A stretch of 64,000 nucleotides of DNA from positions 86,681-150,680 of the forward strand of contig NZ_JAAGVC010000006.1 of NCBI RefSeq assembly GCF_010858045.1, given 5' to 3'. A program made the translations under genes and the position numbers. Shown in pieces: positions 62,241 through 64,000 of the stretch (position 1 is the first letter of the stretch; each line of letters begins with the position of its first letter). Under the pieces are notes generated by a model. It saw only the letters and a list, made by a program, of their open reading frames with translations, searched no databases and was not told where the DNA came from. Source of the DNA: Nocardia cyriacigeorgica (lineage in GTDB: Bacteria; Actinomycetota; Actinomycetes; Mycobacteriales; Mycobacteriaceae).

Positions 62241-63403
62241 CAGCCGAGCATCCTTTCCGCGACCGCCGCCTGCCGGGCCGCGATGCGCTCGCGCCACTGC
62301 TGCGGCGTCACCCGAGCCTGCTCGTGATACGGCAGCCTGGCGTCGATCTCATCGAATTTCACCACCTCGACCGTCGGCCCGTCCTCGGGTTTCATCTCCC
62401 GCGACAGCCGCTGCCAGCGGAACTGCAGGTAGCCGCGGGCGTGGCCGGTGCATTCGATCCAGTTGGCCAGTCCGGGATCGCGTTCGCTGACCACCAGCCG
62501 GATCATCCCGTCCGGATCCACGTGCGCCTGATCGGCGGTGAGGCTGGTCTGGTGGTTGATGTAGTCCAGCGACAGGTACCACATGCTGCCGAGCTGGAAG
62601 CCCTGGTAGGGCGCGTCCGATTTCGGGACGGTGATGATCATCGCCTCGTCCTCGGCGAGTTCGTAGTGCCCGGCCGAGGAGAACTGCGTGGTCAGCCCGC
62701 CCGGCGTGCTGCGCGGCTCGGTCATGGTGTTGACCGGCAGGTTCAGGTAGAACCACTGCGGGAAGGCCAGGAAGGTCTGCAACCGCGACACCAGCATCTT
62801 GCCCGCCACGCCGTAGCGTTTGGTCATCAGGTCCTTGGTCAGCGGCGGTGGCGCGGCACCGGCCTTGTCCGCCCGATGGATGCGCAGAGTGCCCGGCTTC
62901 TCAGCGCCCCAGTCGCTGAACACCTCACGGACCACGAGCATGGCCGAATCGGGCGCGAGGGTGATGTAGTTCGGACCGGCTTCACCCGGACCGAAACGAA
63001 CCTCGAAAGATCCGTCCGCGGCGATATCAATCGCGCGATCGTCGAATGCGGTGGTGCTGTCGGGCACATCGACCGGCGAATAATCGCCGTTCAATACCTG
63101 GAAACTCAGATCGCGAGTGGAACCGCGAGTTCCGGTGACCACATATTCGGCATCCGGGCGCAGATACGAATGAAAGTAGAGGGTGTCCGGATTGTCCAGC
63201 CCCATTTTCGTGTACGGCCCCGTCGACTGGACGAAGAACGGGAAATCACGCTCATACGCCCACGCCATCTGAATGGCGGCTCGAATACTGCCCGCCAGAT
63301 AGTCGTAGCCCTCGACGAGATCCTGTTCGGTCCGAATGTGCGGCGCTTCGGTGATGATCTTCTCGGCGGCGGCGATGGCGTCCGCGAACGGTTGCGTCAG
63401 CAA
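62240..63403 (-). CDS. DUF1214 family protein (Rv3531c-like)
   Basis: A 387-residue protein with the C-terminal DUF1214 region (SAGHYELAEDEAMIITVP, YQGFQLGSMWYLSLDY, RLVVSERDPGLANWIECTGH). The N-terminal part (ADAIAAAEKIITEAP, YLAGSIRAAIQMAWAYERDF) is also typical. Function is unknown. The start is TTG 63403, with GGAGAG 5 bases before it. It heads the operon DUF1214 - SDR - sulfotransferase and lies 58 bases from a KstR-type palindrome. It matches Rv3531c of the cholesterol locus. Confidence 0.85.
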   Translation of the reverse strand: MLTQPFADAIAAAEKIITEAPHIRTEQDLVEGYDYLAGSIRAAIQMAWAYERDFPFFVQSTGPYTKMGLDNPDTLYFHSYLRPDAEYVVTGTRGSTRDLSFQVLNGDYSPVDVPDSTTAFDDRAIDIAADGSFEVRFGPGEAGPNYITLAPDSAMLVVREVFSDWGAEKPGTLRIHRADKAGAAPPPLTKDLMTKRYGVAGKMLVSRLQTFLAFPQWFYLNLPVNTMTEPRSTPGGLTTQFSSAGHYELAEDEAMIITVPKSDAPYQGFQLGSMWYLSLDYINHQTSLTADQAHVDPDGMIRLVVSERDPGLANWIECTGHARGYLQFRWQRLSREMKPEDGPTVEVVKFDEIDARLPYHEQARVTPQQWRERIAARQAAVAERMLG

Positions 63404-63426
63404 TAGACTCTCCGGTGTTCCATATA

Positions 63427-63457
63427 TGTACCGCTCTGGTACATTCCGATACCAGAG
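63427..63457. promoter_or_regulatory. Overlapping dyads, possible IclR operator
   Basis: Two perfect inverted repeats share bases: TGTACC-N5-GGTACA (63427-63443) and CTCTGGTA-N8-TACCAGAG (63434-63441 and 63450-63457). They lie 24-60 bases upstream of the divergent DUF1214 start and near the IclR gene, so self-binding by IclR is likely. Confidence 0.5.
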
Positions 63458-63461
63458 ACAT

Positions 63462-63475
63462 TAGAACGTGTTCTA
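63462..63475. promoter_or_regulatory. KstR-type operator
   Basis: TAGAACGTGTTCTA is a perfect 14-bp palindrome that fits the known KstR consensus TnnAACnnGTTnnA at every fixed base. KstR represses cholesterol genes in mycolic-acid actinobacteria. The site ends one base before the ribosome site AGGAG (63475-63479, sharing its first base) of the IclR gene and lies 58 bases from the DUF1214 gene. Confidence 0.8.
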
Positions 63476-63485
63476 GGAGTGGTCA

Positions 63486-64000
63486 ATGGTCGAACGGCGA
63501 TCCGCGCCGACCCAGCGCGTGGTGCAGGTGCTGGATTTCATCGTCGAGCAGCAGGGCAAGCGGGTGGGCCTGTCCGAGCTCGCCCGCACCCTCAGCCTGG
63601 CCAAACCCACCGCACTCGGCATCCTCACCGAGCTCACCGCGGGCGGCTACCTGGTCCGCGATCCGCGCACCCGCACCTATGGGCCCGGCCCCGCGCTGAT
63701 CGCGGCGGGCCGGGTCGCGCAGGACAGCTTCGCCATCGCCGGCGTCGCCCACCCCGAGCTGGCCCGGCTCAGCCGGGCCTACCGCACCACCTGCACGGCA
63801 TCGGCGCTGGTCGGTGAGCAGATCATCGTGCTGGAGAGCACCGGCCCCGGCATGGTCAAGGTGGGCGCTTCCTACCCTTTCGCGCCGCCGGTCGGCCTGA
63901 TGTACGTGCTCTGGGATACCGACGCGGCCTTCGACGCGTGGCTGGCGATGCCCGCGACGGTGCCGCTGCAGCAGGACGAGGCCCGGCTGCGGCAGATCGT
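63486..64000 (+). CDS. IclR family transcriptional regulator, C-terminus beyond the window
   Basis: About 171 N-terminal residues are seen. The winged helix is VLDFIVEQQGKRVGLSELARTLSLAKPTALGILTELTAGGYL (about 15-56). It continues into the effector domain (ALVGEQIIVLESTGPGMVKVGASYPFAPPVGLMYVLWDTDAA), which in this subgroup keeps the PVG turn. ATG 63486 has AGGAG 6 bases upstream, overlapping the KstR-type site. It is divergent from the DUF1214 operon and probably regulates it. The stop is outside the window. Confidence 0.9.
   Translation, partial: MVERRSAPTQRVVQVLDFIVEQQGKRVGLSELARTLSLAKPTALGILTELTAGGYLVRDPRTRTYGPGPALIAAGRVAQDSFAIAGVAHPELARLSRAYRTTCTASALVGEQIIVLESTGPGMVKVGASYPFAPPVGLMYVLWDTDAAFDAWLAMPATVPLQQDEARLRQI

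Overview
The window is high-GC actinobacterial DNA. It has strong G/C third-position bias, frequent GTG and TTG starts, two WhiB proteins, mycothiol-type DinB proteins, a GarA FHA protein and a KstR-type operator. The block pgsA - gcvH - garA - ftsR - bifunctional-nuclease domain - MerR - gcvP has the same order as Rv1822-Rv1832 of Mycobacterium tuberculosis. This points to the Mycobacteriales; Nocardia or a close relative is my best guess. I see no rRNA, tRNA, CRISPR array, phage or intact insertion sequence, so this is ordinary chromosome rich in acyl-CoA metabolism.

Region 1 (1-11.1 kb) is an acyl-CoA/dicarboxylyl-CoA catabolic cluster. It holds an acyl-CoA synthetase (cut by the window edge), three MaoC-type hydratases (one of the fused mesaconyl-C4-CoA hydratase type), an acyl-CoA dehydrogenase, two CitE-family lyases of different subtypes, two SDR dehydrogenases and a thioesterase-like gene translationally coupled to a whiB gene. 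It also holds an FCD-type GntR regulator and an LtrA membrane protein. Five AT-rich elements sharing the core ATATATT lie in its promoters and look like one operator family. The enzyme set suggests C5-dicarboxylyl-CoA (mesaconyl/citramalyl-CoA-like) breakdown; this is inference.

Region 2 (11.3-18.1 kb) has a PucR regulator divergent from an acyl-CoA ligase - DUF3556-like membrane protein - FAD oxidoreductase operon, with a perfect palindrome between them and a methyltransferase remnant at the end. Region 3 (18.1-28.3 kb) holds malate synthase G (glcB), two acyl-CoA dehydrogenases, a DM13 protein, an HNH nuclease, a second WhiB, a VWA/solute-binding protein, a virginiamycin-B-lyase-like propeller and a TetR regulator.

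Region 4 (28.4-35.9 kb) is the conserved glycine cleavage/garA block, with a tandem glycine riboswitch before gcvP. Region 5 (36-50.3 kb) is mixed: DUF2252, NERD, PAP2, acyl-CoA oxidase, ThrE exporter, heme oxygenase, a fused acyl-CoA reductase (acrA1-like), cutinase, a decayed alcohol dehydrogenase, IclR, a Ser/Thr kinase and a thioredoxin-like protein. Region 6 (50.6-57.7 kb) carries three DinB-fold proteins, leuA with a leucine-rich leader peptide and attenuator hairpin, a GntR/ABC-ATPase pair and a cytochrome P450.

Region 7 (58-64 kb) has a TetR gene divergent from two SRPBCC-like genes, a PaaI-type thioesterase, and a DUF1214 - SDR - sulfotransferase operon matching the order Rv3531c-Rv3529c of the M. 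tuberculosis cholesterol locus. A 14-bp KstR-type palindrome lies between that operon and a divergent IclR gene that runs off the window end.
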